Shown here in pieces: positions 6,307-14,800 of a stretch of 36,501 bases of DNA (positions are counted from its first letter, which is position 1; each line of letters starts with the position of its first letter). The translations under genes and the position numbers were made by a program. Under the pieces are notes generated by a model that was not told the origin of the DNA, did not search any database, and worked only from the letters and a program-made list of their open reading frames with translations. Source of the stretch: a virus; the IMG/VR virus record IMGVR_UViG_3300042293_000068, positions 1 through 36,501 of that record. The stretch is one strand, 5' to 3'.

Positions 6307-6513
6307 ATGATTCGCTTTAGCAAAGAAAACCTACTTAACGAATTGCAAAATCAAATTGCAAAGATGGAACAAATTTGGGGCTTTGTATCTGACAACGGTA
6401 CAAACCAAATCAAAGATAAAACCGATTTAGACCGCGTTGTTGCCTACGGTGAATACCGCGCTTTAAATGACATTTTTGATTCTGTACGCGATAACACTTT
6501 TCTTAACATCTAA
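6307..6513 (+). CDS. Hypothetical helical protein
   Basis: A 68-residue mainly helical protein with LLNELQNQIAKMEQIWGF and DRVVAYGEYRALNDIFDSV. It has a strong AAAGGA ribosome binding site. It is acidic, with no Cys, signal peptide or membrane segment. It resembles small phage early proteins of unknown role, and I cannot assign a family. Confidence 0.65.
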   Translation: MIRFSKENLLNELQNQIAKMEQIWGFVSDNGTNQIKDKTDLDRVVAYGEYRALNDIFDSVRDNTFLNI

Positions 6514-6522
6514 AGACAAAAC

Positions 6523-6615
6523 ATGAAACACAAAATCATTACAACTTTAATTGAATGTGCATTAGCCATCATCATCTTTGGCGGCATTGGTGTACTACTG
6601 GCATGGCGGGGGTAA
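6523..6615 (+). CDS. Small single-pass membrane protein
   Basis: A 30-residue ORF that begins MKHKIITTLIEC and then has one hydrophobic span ALAIIIFGGIGVLLAW. The positive N-terminus suggests N-in topology. It is preceded by a 9-bp gap and followed by a 2-bp gap to the next ATG. Early small membrane peptides of phages sometimes act in superinfection exclusion, but nothing specific is visible here. Confidence 0.55.
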   Translation: MKHKIITTLIECALAIIIFGGIGVLLAWRG

Positions 6616-6617
6616 GC

Positions 6618-6809
6618 ATGAACTTAACTTATCGTTTAAAAGAATTGTGGCGTTTGCCATCTGCAAAAGAAATGGCGGTTAAAGAACTTGAAGAAGCAAA
6701 ACGCCGTTTCCTAGATGCCCAATCAGCAATGGAATACACCAAGCGAATGTCGGATTACCATGCCGACCGAATTAAACGATTAACCATCTACATAGAAAGC
6801 GCAGAATGA
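6618..6809 (+). CDS. Hypothetical coiled-coil protein
   Basis: A 63-residue, strongly helical protein that begins MNLTYRLKELWRLPSAKEM and continues with a heptad-like stretch to IKRLTIYIESAE. ATG at 6618 is preferred over an in-frame ATG at 6555 because the latter would overlap the small membrane ORF fully. It overlaps the ERF gene by ATGA. Similar LPSA-K/E-MA coiled-coil proteins occur before ERF genes in other phages. Confidence 0.7.
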   Translation: MNLTYRLKELWRLPSAKEMAVKELEEAKRRFLDAQSAMEYTKRMSDYHADRIKRLTIYIESAE

Positions 6810-7354
6810 AAGAAATTGCAACCGCATTGGTCAAAGCACAAAAGGCATTTGCGCCCGCTTTAAAGAACGCCTACAACCCGCATTTTAAAAACAAGTACGC
6901 TGACCTTGCCGCTTGCGTTGAAGCGGTTATAGACGCGCTAAACAATAACGGCATTGCCCTTGTGCAAAAGTCTTACGATTGCGTTGGCGGCATCATGGTT
7001 GAAACTGTATTTCTTCACGAATCGGGTGAAATGCTTGAATGTGGCATCTTGCAATTTCCCGTAGTCAAAAATGACCCGCCCGCTTATATGTCGGCATTGA
7101 CCTACGCCCGCCGCGGTTCGCTGATGGCGGCTTGTGGCATAGCCCCTGAAGATGACGATGGCGCATTAGCAACTATCCCTGCAAAAAATGTAGATGAAAA
7201 CGCCCTTGCTGACCATTTAGCCGCAATAGACGCATCAACCGACCAAGATGGTTTAAAGAACGCCTACAAAGCCGCCTATACCGCTTGTAATGGCAATCCT
7301 GATTGGCAAAAGAAAGTGATTGCGGCTAAAGATAAAGTAAAGGCAAAACTATGA
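6806..7354 (+). CDS. ERF-family single-strand annealing recombinase
   Basis: A 182-residue ssDNA annealing protein. The ERF core shows FAPALKNAYNPHFKNKYADLAACVEAV near the N-terminus, then GGIMVETVFLHESGE, PPAYMSALTYARRGSL and CGIAPEDDDGA, all hallmark segments. ERF proteins anneal complementary strands for recombination-dependent replication and genome circularisation. The partner exonuclease (YqaJ type) is three genes downstream and an SSB-like protein follows, giving a full recombination module. Confidence 0.93.
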   Translation: MKEIATALVKAQKAFAPALKNAYNPHFKNKYADLAACVEAVIDALNNNGIALVQKSYDCVGGIMVETVFLHESGEMLECGILQFPVVKNDPPAYMSALTYARRGSLMAACGIAPEDDDGALATIPAKNVDENALADHLAAIDASTDQDGLKNAYKAAYTACNGNPDWQKKVIAAKDKVKAKL

Positions 7355-7545
7355 TTGAAAAAGTTGATTACAAAGCATTGTGGGAACAAATGTGTCAACG
7401 ATGCGATGAATTGGACAAAAAGTTAGCGCAACGCACATGGGTTGGGCTGACGGACAAAGATTGGAATAGAAGTAAACACAATTACGATTTTCAAAAAGGG
7501 GTTGATTGGGCGGAATCCATACTCAAGGAGAAGAACAATGGATGA
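7351..7545 (+). CDS. Hypothetical protein in the recombination module
   Basis: A 64-residue protein with an N-terminal helix (YKALWEQMCQRCDELDKKL) and a short motif TWVGLTDKDW seen in many phage proteins of unknown role. It overlaps ERF by ATGA. The AAGGAG at its 3' end serves the next gene. Position between annealing protein and exonuclease suggests an accessory recombination or replication role, by context only. Confidence 0.7.
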   Translation: MIEKVDYKALWEQMCQRCDELDKKLAQRTWVGLTDKDWNRSKHNYDFQKGVDWAESILKEKNNG

Positions 7546-7789
7546 ACAACCGACAAGTGGAACAATTCACTTTGATGACAACATTTACAAAGCAAAAGGT
7601 GAATATAAATTTTATGTGCCTGAATTTTCTGATTGGGCTTGCTATATGTTTGGCAATAAACCTGAAACAAATTACGGAATGAAGTACATCCCAAGAAAAG
7701 GGGATGAACCAAACTGGTTTGTCCGTTGGATGATGAAAGTTTGTTTTGATTGCACATGGGTTAAGGAAAAAAATGATAGAAAAAGTTGA
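7538..7789 (+). CDS. Hypothetical protein
   Basis: An 83-residue protein starting MDEQPTSGTIHFDDN, rich in aromatic residues (YKFYVPEFSDWACYMF). ATG at 7538 is chosen over an upstream in-frame codon because AAGGAG lies 7 nt before it. It overlaps the upstream gene by 8 bp and the exonuclease gene by 17 bp. No family recognised. Confidence 0.65.
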   Translation: MDEQPTSGTIHFDDNIYKAKGEYKFYVPEFSDWACYMFGNKPETNYGMKYIPRKGDEPNWFVRWMMKVCFDCTWVKEKNDRKS

Positions 7790-8405
7790 ACAAGGTACGC
7801 CCGAATGGTTTGCCGCCCGCTTGGGTAATGTCACGGCATCCCGCGTTGCTGATGTAATTGCCAAAACCAAAAGCGGCTATTCGGCATCACGCGAAAACTA
7901 CATGGCGCAATTGATTTGCGAACGCATGACCAATACGGTTGCAGAATCGTACACAAATGCGGCAATGGCTTGGGGTACAGAAACCGAACCGCTTGCCCGT
8001 GCCGCTTATGAGTCCCTAGCCGATGTTTTGGTTGATGAAGTAGGGTACATTGCCCATCCAACAATTGAACGCGCAGGGGCATCGCCTGATGGCTTGATAG
8101 GGCTATTTGGCTTACTGGAAATTAAATGCCCTAATACGGCAACGCACATTGATACATTGATTAGCGAACAAGTACCGACAAAGTACATAACCCAAATGCA
8201 ATGGCAAATGTCATGCACGGGTCGCACATGGGCAGATTTCGTATCGTTTGACCCACGCCTACCAAGCGGGTTACAAATGTTTGTTAAGCGCGTTGAATTT
8301 GATGCGGAATATGTGGCAATGCTTAAAGAAGAAGTAATTAAGTTCTTAGCCGAACTTGATGCCAAAATTAGTAAACTGAATGAAAGATTAAACCATGTCA
8401 ACTAA
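7773..8405 (+). CDS. YqaJ-type (lambda Exo-like) exonuclease
   Basis: A 210-residue PD-(D/E)XK exonuclease. From the N-terminus it shows QGTPEWFAARLGNVTAS, AMAWGTETEPLARAAYE, the catalytic SPDG (D106) and LLEIKCP (E116, K118), then YITQMQWQMSCTGR. It processes dsDNA ends to produce ssDNA for the ERF annealing protein encoded upstream. The ATG at 7773 is preferred over one nine codons earlier because AAGGA lies just before it and the family normally begins near the GTPEW motif. Confidence 0.93.
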   Translation: MIEKVEQGTPEWFAARLGNVTASRVADVIAKTKSGYSASRENYMAQLICERMTNTVAESYTNAAMAWGTETEPLARAAYESLADVLVDEVGYIAHPTIERAGASPDGLIGLFGLLEIKCPNTATHIDTLISEQVPTKYITQMQWQMSCTGRTWADFVSFDPRLPSGLQMFVKRVEFDAEYVAMLKEEVIKFLAELDAKISKLNERLNHVN

Positions 8406-8628
8406 ATTAGATTTAATCGCCGTAGTAGGCGAATACACCGATGCCCAAGGCAATAACAAAAAACGCTTTGCCAAGGTTGGTACGCTTTGGGATAAAGGGC
8501 AAGGCATTAGCCTAAAAATTGATAATGTGCCGCTTAATTGGGATGGTTGGCTTAGTGCTAAACCGCCGTTAGAACCCAAAACAACTAAGCAATCCGCGCC
8601 TGTATTTGATGACGATGCGCCATTCTAA
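8395..8628 (+). CDS. Minimal SSB-like ssDNA-binding protein
   Basis: A 77-residue protein with a short beta-rich body (LDLIAVVGEYTDAQGNNKKR, then FAKVGTLWDKGQGISLKID and GWLSAKPP) and a disordered tail ending DDDAPF. That tip copies the DDDIPF hook of bacterial SSB, which recruits repair and replication proteins. The body is smaller than a standard OB-fold SSB (about 110 residues). Position after ERF and YqaJ supports ssDNA binding. The assignment rests on tail and context rather than a clear OB signature. Confidence 0.7.
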   Translation: MSTKLDLIAVVGEYTDAQGNNKKRFAKVGTLWDKGQGISLKIDNVPLNWDGWLSAKPPLEPKTTKQSAPVFDDDAPF

Positions 8629-8725
8629 ATAATACGGGGGGAAAGTTATATCTGTAGCGACCTTTCAGGGTTTTGCGGCGAAATGCGGATGTAGTTAGTA
8701 CCCCCACCTTATAGGACATTACAAA
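8629..8725 (+). other. 97-bp non-coding leader with pairing potential
   Basis: No ORF is evident between the SSB-like gene and the next gene. A G-run (8635-8640) can pair with CCCCC near 8701-8705, and an inner GAAAG can pair with CTTTC, so the segment may fold as a two-stem leader. AGGA just before the 8726 ATG is the ribosome binding site. No promoter was convincing. Confidence 0.35.
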
Positions 8726-9229
8726 ATGAACGATTTATTTGAAGAAGAATATTTGGCAAGGCTACGCGCCGATTACAAAAAAGTTCTTGCGGGTGATGGC
8801 GGTAATTGCCCTTGTTGTGAAAGATGGGGAAAGATAAACACATTCCATCTTGATGAAACAAACGCGCTTTCACTTCTTTGGATGAAGAAGAACGAACAAG
8901 ATGCCGATGGTTGGATTCATACCGCAAAAGTAGCACCGCGTTGGATGATGCGGGCAAAATCATTTTCAACAATGCGGCATTGGGGCTTGGTTGAATCTGC
9001 GCCCAATGATGATAAAGAAAAGAAAGGCGCGGGCGTTTGGCGGCTTACCAACAAGGCGCATAACTTTGTTGGCGGTAAAGTGCGCTTGCCTAAAAAAGCA
9101 TTTGTTTATAACCGTACCTTAGTGGCATACGGCGACCAAGAAATTTACATCAGCGAATGTTTTGGCAAACGGTTTAACTATGAAGAAGTTATGTCGGATA
9201 GGTTCGACATTAACCAAATACAAAGTTAA
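8726..9229 (+). CDS. Conserved phage zinc-finger / winged-helix-like protein
   Basis: A 167-residue protein with NCPCCERWGK near residue 27, an aromatic helix, TMRHWGLVES and VWRLTNKAHNFV, which look like a winged-helix module. A C-terminal beta region FVYNRTLVAYGDQEIYI follows, then GKRFNYEEVM. I recall this as a recurrent phage family without assigned function; nucleic acid binding is plausible. It is last in the plus-strand operon, and its TAA overlaps the TAA of the convergent lysozyme gene. Confidence 0.78.
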   Translation: MNDLFEEEYLARLRADYKKVLAGDGGNCPCCERWGKINTFHLDETNALSLLWMKKNEQDADGWIHTAKVAPRWMMRAKSFSTMRHWGLVESAPNDDKEKKGAGVWRLTNKAHNFVGGKVRLPKKAFVYNRTLVAYGDQEIYISECFGKRFNYEEVMSDRFDINQIQS

Positions 9230-9729
9230 CTTAGAAACAAAGCGCGTTCGGCTTGTCTGCGCTTGACTAATCCTTTTACTTCTTTGCCGCCCGCTTTTGT
9301 CCAACTCATAAAAGCAGTAGCCGCATCATCCCATTCGCCGCGATTTACTTTCATGCGAATGGTTGACCGCTGATAGTTTCCAAGCCCTGCGTTGTATGCA
9401 AAAGAAACAATAGAGTCGAATTTGCTTTGATGACCAACCAAATTAGGGCTAAGTCTAAGAACACCACGTTCAAAAATATCAATGTCCATTTTGAACAAAT
9501 CGACCAATTCCGATTTTTCCCACGCACGGTTATCCCCTTCTTTTAGTTGATAGTCGCCACGGATTAAACCCGTGTAGCCTTCTTTACGAATGTTTGGCAA
9601 GGCTAGTTGGTCGCTATACATTGCGTGTCCGTAGCCTATTGTCCAAATCGCCGCACTACACCGATACGGGCGCGTTCTGTAGCCCTCAAAGAAGTGCATT
9701 AAATGTTCGCCTTCTTTGCTGATTTTCAT
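9226..9729 (-). CDS. Endolysin, GH24 T4-type lysozyme
   Basis: A 167-residue muramidase. The catalytic region is FFEGYRTRPYRCSAAIWTIGYGH with E15, C24 and T30. The spacing (9 and 6) equals the E11-D20-T26 triad of T4 lysozyme, but Cys replaces the Asp. The C-terminal GLVKRRQAERALF motif is typical of the family. ATG at 9729 is preferred over a TTG at 9759 because it overlaps the holin stop as ATGA. There is no signal peptide, so release depends on the holin. Confidence 0.92.
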   Translation of the reverse strand: MKISKEGEHLMHFFEGYRTRPYRCSAAIWTIGYGHAMYSDQLALPNIRKEGYTGLIRGDYQLKEGDNRAWEKSELVDLFKMDIDIFERGVLRLSPNLVGHQSKFDSIVSFAYNAGLGNYQRSTIRMKVNRGEWDDAATAFMSWTKAGGKEVKGLVKRRQAERALFLS

Positions 9730-10229
9730 TTCTTGTTCCACCCGCGTGAACCAAACCAAAAACCAATGATGCCGCCAAGCATAGCCATTTCATCCGAACT
9801 AAAAATAATGTCGGACAAACGAATTAAATCATCCATGTTTTGCACAAGGCTAGGGCGCGTATAGATGTAGTACGCAATCCAAGCATTGATAGCACAAAGT
9901 TCAAAAACAAAAATGTAGGTAACAGTTGGGCGAACCGTGCCAACGTAATTAGCAACCCAAGTAGAAGCGCGTTCTAAAACCTTTTCATCATGCTTTAGTG
10001 CCGCTTCTGTCATTTGTGCTTCTGTTTCCATTGCAATTTGGTCAGTGCGGATTTCTTCAATACGCGCTTGGGCGGCAAACCCTGCGGCGGCTAACTGTAA
10101 TTCGCGTTCTGTTTGCACCCTAGCCAAAGCAAGTTCATGCGCTTGGTCGGCTTTGTTTTGAAAATAATCAAGTAGTTTGGGCAAACCCGAAATGAGTAAA
10201 CCGCCAAGTGTAGAAAATAGTGAAAGCAT
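9726..10229 (-). CDS. Holin of the 3TM (GTA-type) superfamily
   Basis: A 167-residue membrane protein. It has an N-terminal hydrophobic segment (LFSTLGGLLISGLPKLL), a long charged helix (about 20-90), then a membrane span (TYIFVFELCAINAWIAYYIY) and a C-terminal one ending GGIIGFWFGSRGW. This layout matches the GTA_holin_3TM family. It overlaps the endolysin by ATGA, the classical holin-endolysin pair. Confidence 0.83.
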   Translation of the reverse strand: MLSLFSTLGGLLISGLPKLLDYFQNKADQAHELALARVQTERELQLAAAGFAAQARIEEIRTDQIAMETEAQMTEAALKHDEKVLERASTWVANYVGTVRPTVTYIFVFELCAINAWIAYYIYTRPSLVQNMDDLIRLSDIIFSSDEMAMLGGIIGFWFGSRGWNKK

Positions 10230-10378
10230 TACAGTCCAATCATTCCAAGAAGTTTAGAAACAATCTTATCTGCTAAAGAATCAGGAATGAACTTCAGCAG
10301 ACCAAGCACCCATATCACGATACATAACCTAACAAAGATTTTTAGAAATTGGTCAAATTGTTTTTGATACTCATTCAC
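10229..10378 (-). CDS. Small membrane protein of the lysis cassette
   Basis: A 49-residue protein starting at a GTG that overlaps the upstream TGA (GTGA), with AAGG upstream. An ATG at 10402 in the same frame would add eight residues. It has one span (IFVRLCIVIWVLGLLKFI) after a polar helix NEYQKQFDQFLK. It ends one base into the holin start codon. It could be an antiholin or a second holin; sequence alone does not decide. Confidence 0.6.
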   Translation of the reverse strand: MNEYQKQFDQFLKIFVRLCIVIWVLGLLKFIPDSLADKIVSKLLGMIGL

Positions 10379-10869
10379 CGCCCGCACCTTGTCGTAGCGC
10401 ATAGTTCGGCAATTTGTGTAAGCCCCCAACCTACCGCGCCAACCAACATAACAAGAACGACAATCGCAACCGCCCATTGCATTTGTTCTGCTTCTAAATC
10501 CTTTTGGCGTTGTTCTTCTTCTTTGGCTTTACGGGCGGCTATTGCATCATCCCTATCCATTTCAGCGGCGCGGGCTTTAATCTTATTCCAAACATCTATG
10601 TTTCCCGTTTGCATATAAAGCAATTGCAATTGGGATTCCAACTTAGCCGTTTCCATCAACGCATTTTCAATTTGCATTGCAATGCTAAAGTTGGATTTGT
10701 TGCCCGACCTTTTGGCTTCAACCATCGCCTTGGTCGCTTGGCTACGCGCATCAAATAGTTTGCCAACAACGCCCGCTAACCCGCCTAAATCGTTTGCTAT
10801 TTTTGCGGCTTTACGAACTACTGCTATTGCGCTTTGTAGCCCTTCTAATGCGGTTATGGGGTCTATCAT
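10375..10869 (-). CDS. Membrane-anchored helical protein of the lysis region
   Basis: A 164-residue protein that begins MIDPITALEGLQSAIAVVRK. It has a glycine-rich segment (LGGLAGVVGKLF), a long charged coiled coil rich in Ala, Glu and Lys (about 40-125) and one hydrophobic span (VAIVVLVMLVGAVGWGL) near the C-terminus. ATG at 10869 overlaps the upstream stop as ATGA and is preferred over 10890. This architecture recurs in phage lysis and tail-adjacent regions; function is unknown, possibly envelope-related. Confidence 0.68.
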   Translation of the reverse strand: MIDPITALEGLQSAIAVVRKAAKIANDLGGLAGVVGKLFDARSQATKAMVEAKRSGNKSNFSIAMQIENALMETAKLESQLQLLYMQTGNIDVWNKIKARAAEMDRDDAIAARKAKEEEQRQKDLEAEQMQWAVAIVVLVMLVGAVGWGLTQIAELCATTRCGR

Positions 10870-11012
10870 TTGCGTACAACTTTCACCCATTCAAGGCAAA
10901 CAACCTTTCGGTTATAAACATCACCCGACCATGCCCATCGGATACAACGATATTCTGTCTTGTCAGATGCCGCTTGTGATGCTGATAGAAAAACCACAAG
11001 CAACCAACGCAT
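10866..11012 (-). CDS. Small secreted protein with signal peptide
   Basis: A 48-residue ORF that begins MRWLLVVFLSASQAASDK, a short positive start plus hydrophobic core ending in a plausible signal peptidase I site (SQA-AS). The mature part of about 30 residues has two Cys (C23 and C39) that could form a disulfide. There is no lipobox, so it is not a standard Rz1 lipoprotein. It overlaps the next gene by ATGA. A periplasmic lysis accessory is the best guess. Confidence 0.6.
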   Translation of the reverse strand: MRWLLVVFLSASQAASDKTEYRCIRWAWSGDVYNRKVVCLEWVKVVRK

Positions 11013-11015
11013 TTA

Positions 11016-11108
11016 CTACCACCCTGCCCATGCAATGATGTATGTGCAAAAAATAACAAATGCCGTAATGCAAACCGCCGCTACAAATGCAACGGCGTAA
11101 TCTTTCAT
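11016..11108 (-). CDS. Very small transmembrane protein
   Basis: A 30-residue ORF, MKDYAVAFVAAVCITAF, then VIFCTYIIAWAGW, almost entirely one membrane span. Its ATG overlaps the upstream TGA (ATGA), and the next ATG lies 3 bp after its stop. Such peptides in lysis cassettes can modulate holin timing; no specific family recognised. Confidence 0.6.
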   Translation of the reverse strand: MKDYAVAFVAAVCITAFVIFCTYIIAWAGW

Positions 11109-11281
11109 TTCAAATGTACCAAAGATGAATAAATCACGCCCGCCATGCCAATAAGCATAGCCCCGCAAGCCTTAATCAATACGCCTTCTAAACGCTTGAG
11201 CCGCGCACAAAGCATTTCATAACGCAATGTGCAAACGGCTTCATGGCTATCTAATCTTGATTCAACATCATTGGATGGCAT
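11105..11281 (-). CDS. Small coiled-coil membrane protein (XhlA-like layout)
   Basis: A 58-residue ORF starting MPSNDVESRLDSHEAV, with a charged helix RYEMLCARLKRLEGVLIK and then a membrane span (GAMLIGMAGVIYSSLV). A polar coiled coil followed by one C-terminal span resembles the XhlA/hemolysin-like lysis proteins, though similarity is in layout only. It overlaps the upstream gene by 14 bp and the next by ATGA. Confidence 0.6.
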   Translation of the reverse strand: MPSNDVESRLDSHEAVCTLRYEMLCARLKRLEGVLIKACGAMLIGMAGVIYSSLVHLK

Positions 11282-11426
11282 CTTTCGGTGCTTTCATTTG
11301 GTCATCGGCTTGTTTCTTGATTTTTATTACCAAGTTCCAAGCACCCGTTTTTGTTGGCAAATCGCCAAGCATTTGCAGGATTGCGTTTGTTTCTTCAACG
11401 GTCAAAGTGAGTGTAATGTCTTGCAT
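11268..11426 (-). CDS. Hypothetical small protein after the DUF7936 gene
   Basis: A 52-residue ORF, MQDITLTLTVEETNAILQML then GDLPTKTGAWNLVIKIKKQA. The beta strand plus TGAW and KIKKQA pattern recurs in small phage proteins near lysis genes. An AGGAAAC ribosome binding site lies before the ATG. The 52-bp gap to the upstream gene contains a 15-codon ATG frame (11473-11426) that ends in TAATG, which may only be a leader. Confidence 0.65.
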   Translation of the reverse strand: MQDITLTLTVEETNAILQMLGDLPTKTGAWNLVIKIKKQADDQMKAPKDAIQ

Positions 11427-11478
11427 TATTGTTTCCTAAAAGATGCCGCCATTAGGGTTGGCGGTTTACCCATAAATA

Positions 11479-11832
11479 TTATGCCAAAACTGTCGCCCAC
11501 GGCAAAGGCGGTTGCACGATTGGCGGGTTAATTTGGTTGTCAATGTTGGCTTGTATTGCCGCTTCTGTAGCGGTTTTATCAACGCCATTGGCATAGCACC
11601 AACCTAACACCTGTTCTTGTGTTAAATCAGCGTATGGCGTAAATGTGCCATCAGGCAAAGGGAATGAGCAAGTCGAATAAATGGTTGCGTTATAGGTTAC
11701 GGGTGTAACGCCTAAATCGCTTGTTTGAGTGCCATTGCAACGCCATCCCGCGGTAACAACTACATCAGTTAAAGAACCCTCTGTAGGTTTGCATTGCATC
11801 CATTCAATTACCCAAGTTGTTGTAGCAGTCAT
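11479..11832 (-). CDS. DUF7936-like protein downstream of the tail fibre
   Basis: A 117-residue beta-rich protein with TWVIEWMQCKPTEGSLTDVV, AGWRCNGT, then FTPYADLTQEQVLGW and ATEAAIQANIDNQINPP. This is the family often found in cyanophages and other aquatic phages directly after tail fibre genes. Its role is unknown; a fibre-associated structural protein or chaperone is suggested by position. The C-terminus is Pro-rich. Confidence 0.82.
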   Translation of the reverse strand: MTATTTWVIEWMQCKPTEGSLTDVVVTAGWRCNGTQTSDLGVTPVTYNATIYSTCSFPLPDGTFTPYADLTQEQVLGWCYANGVDKTATEAAIQANIDNQINPPIVQPPLPWATVLA

Positions 11833-11847
11833 AATTTACCTTTCAGT

Positions 11848-14800
11848 TTAAAGATTAGCGGCATCCAAACGTGCCTTGAGTGATTCAATGATTGCGGTTT
11901 GCTCTTTAATAGCGGCAACCAAAAGCGGGATTACATCTGTGTATTGAACACCAAGATATGCTTGGTCTTGGTCTTTTGATTGCGATTCTGTAACCGCTTC
12001 AGGTAAAACCGCTTGAACATCTTGAGCAATCAAGAAACTTCTTCGCGTTCCTTCTGCATCAGTTTTAAATTTACCAATGACCGCACGAAGTTGGTTTACC
12101 TTGTTTGCCGCATCTGTAATCGGTTCAATAATGTCTTTTAATCTTTCATCAGAACTTGCAGTCCACGATGTTGCGCCTGAAGAAAGATAAACACCACCTG
12201 AAGTGTTGTAAACGAAAAAATTTCCTGTATTTAAAGCAAGTAAATAAGTATTTGCCGCATCATAAAGAAATTGACCTCGGACAGTTCCACCTGTTTGCAT
12301 TGTCAAATTTGCATAGGTTGAGCCGCCAAACTGTAAGCCGCCTGATTGGTAAGTAGAACCTCCAAGCCAAGAAGCCGTACCAACATTAAATGCGCCTGAC
12401 GAATCAATTGTTGCTCTTAATGTTGTACCCGCTTTGAAAGCAATGTTGCCACCAGTTTCGGCGGCAATAGACAATAAACCCAAGCCCGCACTGTAATCAA
12501 TAGTTGCGTAGTAACTAGAATTTGAACCCAATACTAATACATCACCAAGAATGTCTAATTTAGCAGATGCCCTTGCTGATGTGCCGCCAATTAACACATT
12601 GCCTGACGATTGAATCGTCATAGCCTTTACGTTAAAAGTAGAGTTTGGATATGAAGTTACATAGAACCCCATGTTGTAACTGTAATCAGAACCAGTTGCA
12701 TTAGTTTTTTCTGCGGCAATACGCACAAATGTAGTGTAATCTCCCGCATCTCTGTAATTGCCGCCAAGGTCTAATGTCCCACCAACGCCTTGCGCCCAAG
12801 CAGTAGTATCAATGCCATTAAAAGTTGCTTTACCTGTACTCCAAGCAGTTATATTTCCTGTTGAACTAATCTCCATACGCCTAGTAGGAGTTGTAGTAGA
12901 ACTTGCACCCGCAGGTGTTGTGGCAAAAGTTAATGATGTCGCAGTAGTACCCGCATAATTAGAACTAGTATAAATGTCACAACCCAAATAGCCGTTTGAG
13001 CCGTATGCGCCTAATCTAAATCTGCTAACTGCAAAACCTGCGCTATAACCACTTGTAGCGGATAAAACGATTTCATCAGCAGAACCCGTTCCAACAATAC
13101 CAAGTCGGGTAGAAAACTGCGTTGGAAAATCTGTACCAATACCAATAGGTACATTCACCAACATTTGCGTTGATGCAATACTCATGCGTTGAGCATTTGC
13201 ACCATTAGTTCCCGTTAAGAACCTTAATATGCCCGCAAAACCAGTATCGGGTTGTGGCGAACTTCTATCGGTTGCATAAATACCACCAACAATAGAACCG
13301 TAAGTTTGTGGGTAGTTTGAGTAGTCAAGACCCTTGAATACAATTCCATTACCAAAACCATCATACGGATTGGTTGCGCTATAGTTGTTCAAAGTCAACA
13401 TATCTGTGACTGTGTTTCTACTGCTAGTAACTTGGTAAAGTTCTAGTTTTGTTGACGGGTTAGGTGTACCCATACCTACATAGCCGCCACTAATTTGCAT
13501 TGCGATATTATTTACATCAGTAAACGCAGAGTTAATGCCTTGAATTTGTGTAATACCACCTGTCGTTTGAAGTGTGATATATGGATTACCTGCACCTGAC
13601 CTAAATGCGGCTATGTATCCGCTTCCATTATTTTTTTCAACAGTTAAACCAATAATAGGGTTGCTATTTCCAATACCCACATTGATGCCGCTTGCGGTGT
13701 ATAGCGATGTGCTTGTTAAAGTCAATGCAGTTGAGCCAGTAACACCCCAAACATGACCAACACCAAAATCTTGTTTGTAACTTAATGGTTGTATTGCACC
13801 TCGTTGCGTAACCATTTCAAGGCTATAACCATCCGCAGAAAGACCAATATAATTTCTTGTTGAAGAACCAGTAGTAGCAAAATTAAGTTTTGCACCAACA
13901 GTTGCAAGGTCAAGGCTAATCCCATCAAAAGTAAGCGCAGACCCAGTAGCCAATGCACTAGATGAACTTGCATACACAACGCCATTAGCGGTAAACGATG
14001 TAAGCCCTGTACCGCCTGATGTTGTAGGCAATGCAGTACCCGACAAACTAATTGCCAATGTGCCGCTTGTCGTAATGGGTGAACCCGCAATAGACAAGAA
14101 TGATGGGACACTAGCCGCAACGCTAGTTACTGTACCCAATGGGTTTGATGCCCAAGATGTATCCGTACCATCGGTTGTAAGATATTTGCCGCTATTTCCT
14201 GTTTGGCTAGGTGCTAAAGCATTAAACGCCGCATTAGCAGTTGTTTGCCCTGTACCGCCATTAAGAATAGGCAATGTACCCGTTACGCCCGTTGTAAGTG
14301 GTAAGCCAGTTGCGTTAGTTAAAGTAGCCGATGTAGGCGTACCAAGCAAAGGCGTAACCAATGTTGGGCTTGTAGATAGAACTACCGAACCAGTACCCGT
14401 AGAAGTTGTAACGCCCGTACCGCCGTTTGCAACGGGTAATGTTCCGTTAACGCCCGCGGTTAAAGATACGGTATTGTTAACCCATAAATCCGTTGCGCTA
14501 TTGTAAACAAGTGTTTGTCCTGTTACGGGTGTAACAATTGATACATCGTGTATTTCATCAAGTTCATATCCGTTTTGAACTTTGACCAACAACTTACCTT
14601 GCGTTGGGTGCGCGTATTCAACAACGGCAACATAAACCAAGTGGATAGGTGCAGATGGTTTTGTAGCCGTTACCGCGCCCGCTACCGTACCGCTTAAATA
14701 AAGTTGTGCGCCATCGGTGTATGCCGATGTATCCATGTTTGTAAGCAAACCAAAAACGGTTACATATCCGTTTGTATTGTTTGCTAGGTTGCTTGTTATC

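Noticed and set aside
11426-11473. 15-codon minus-strand ATG frame ending in TAATG before the 52-residue gene
   Set aside because: Too short to support as a gene; may be a leader peptide, but no ribosome binding site was seen.
14060-14506. Plus-strand open frame of 148 codons within the fibre gene
   Set aside because: Same cause: a codon-bias shadow of the fibre repeats.
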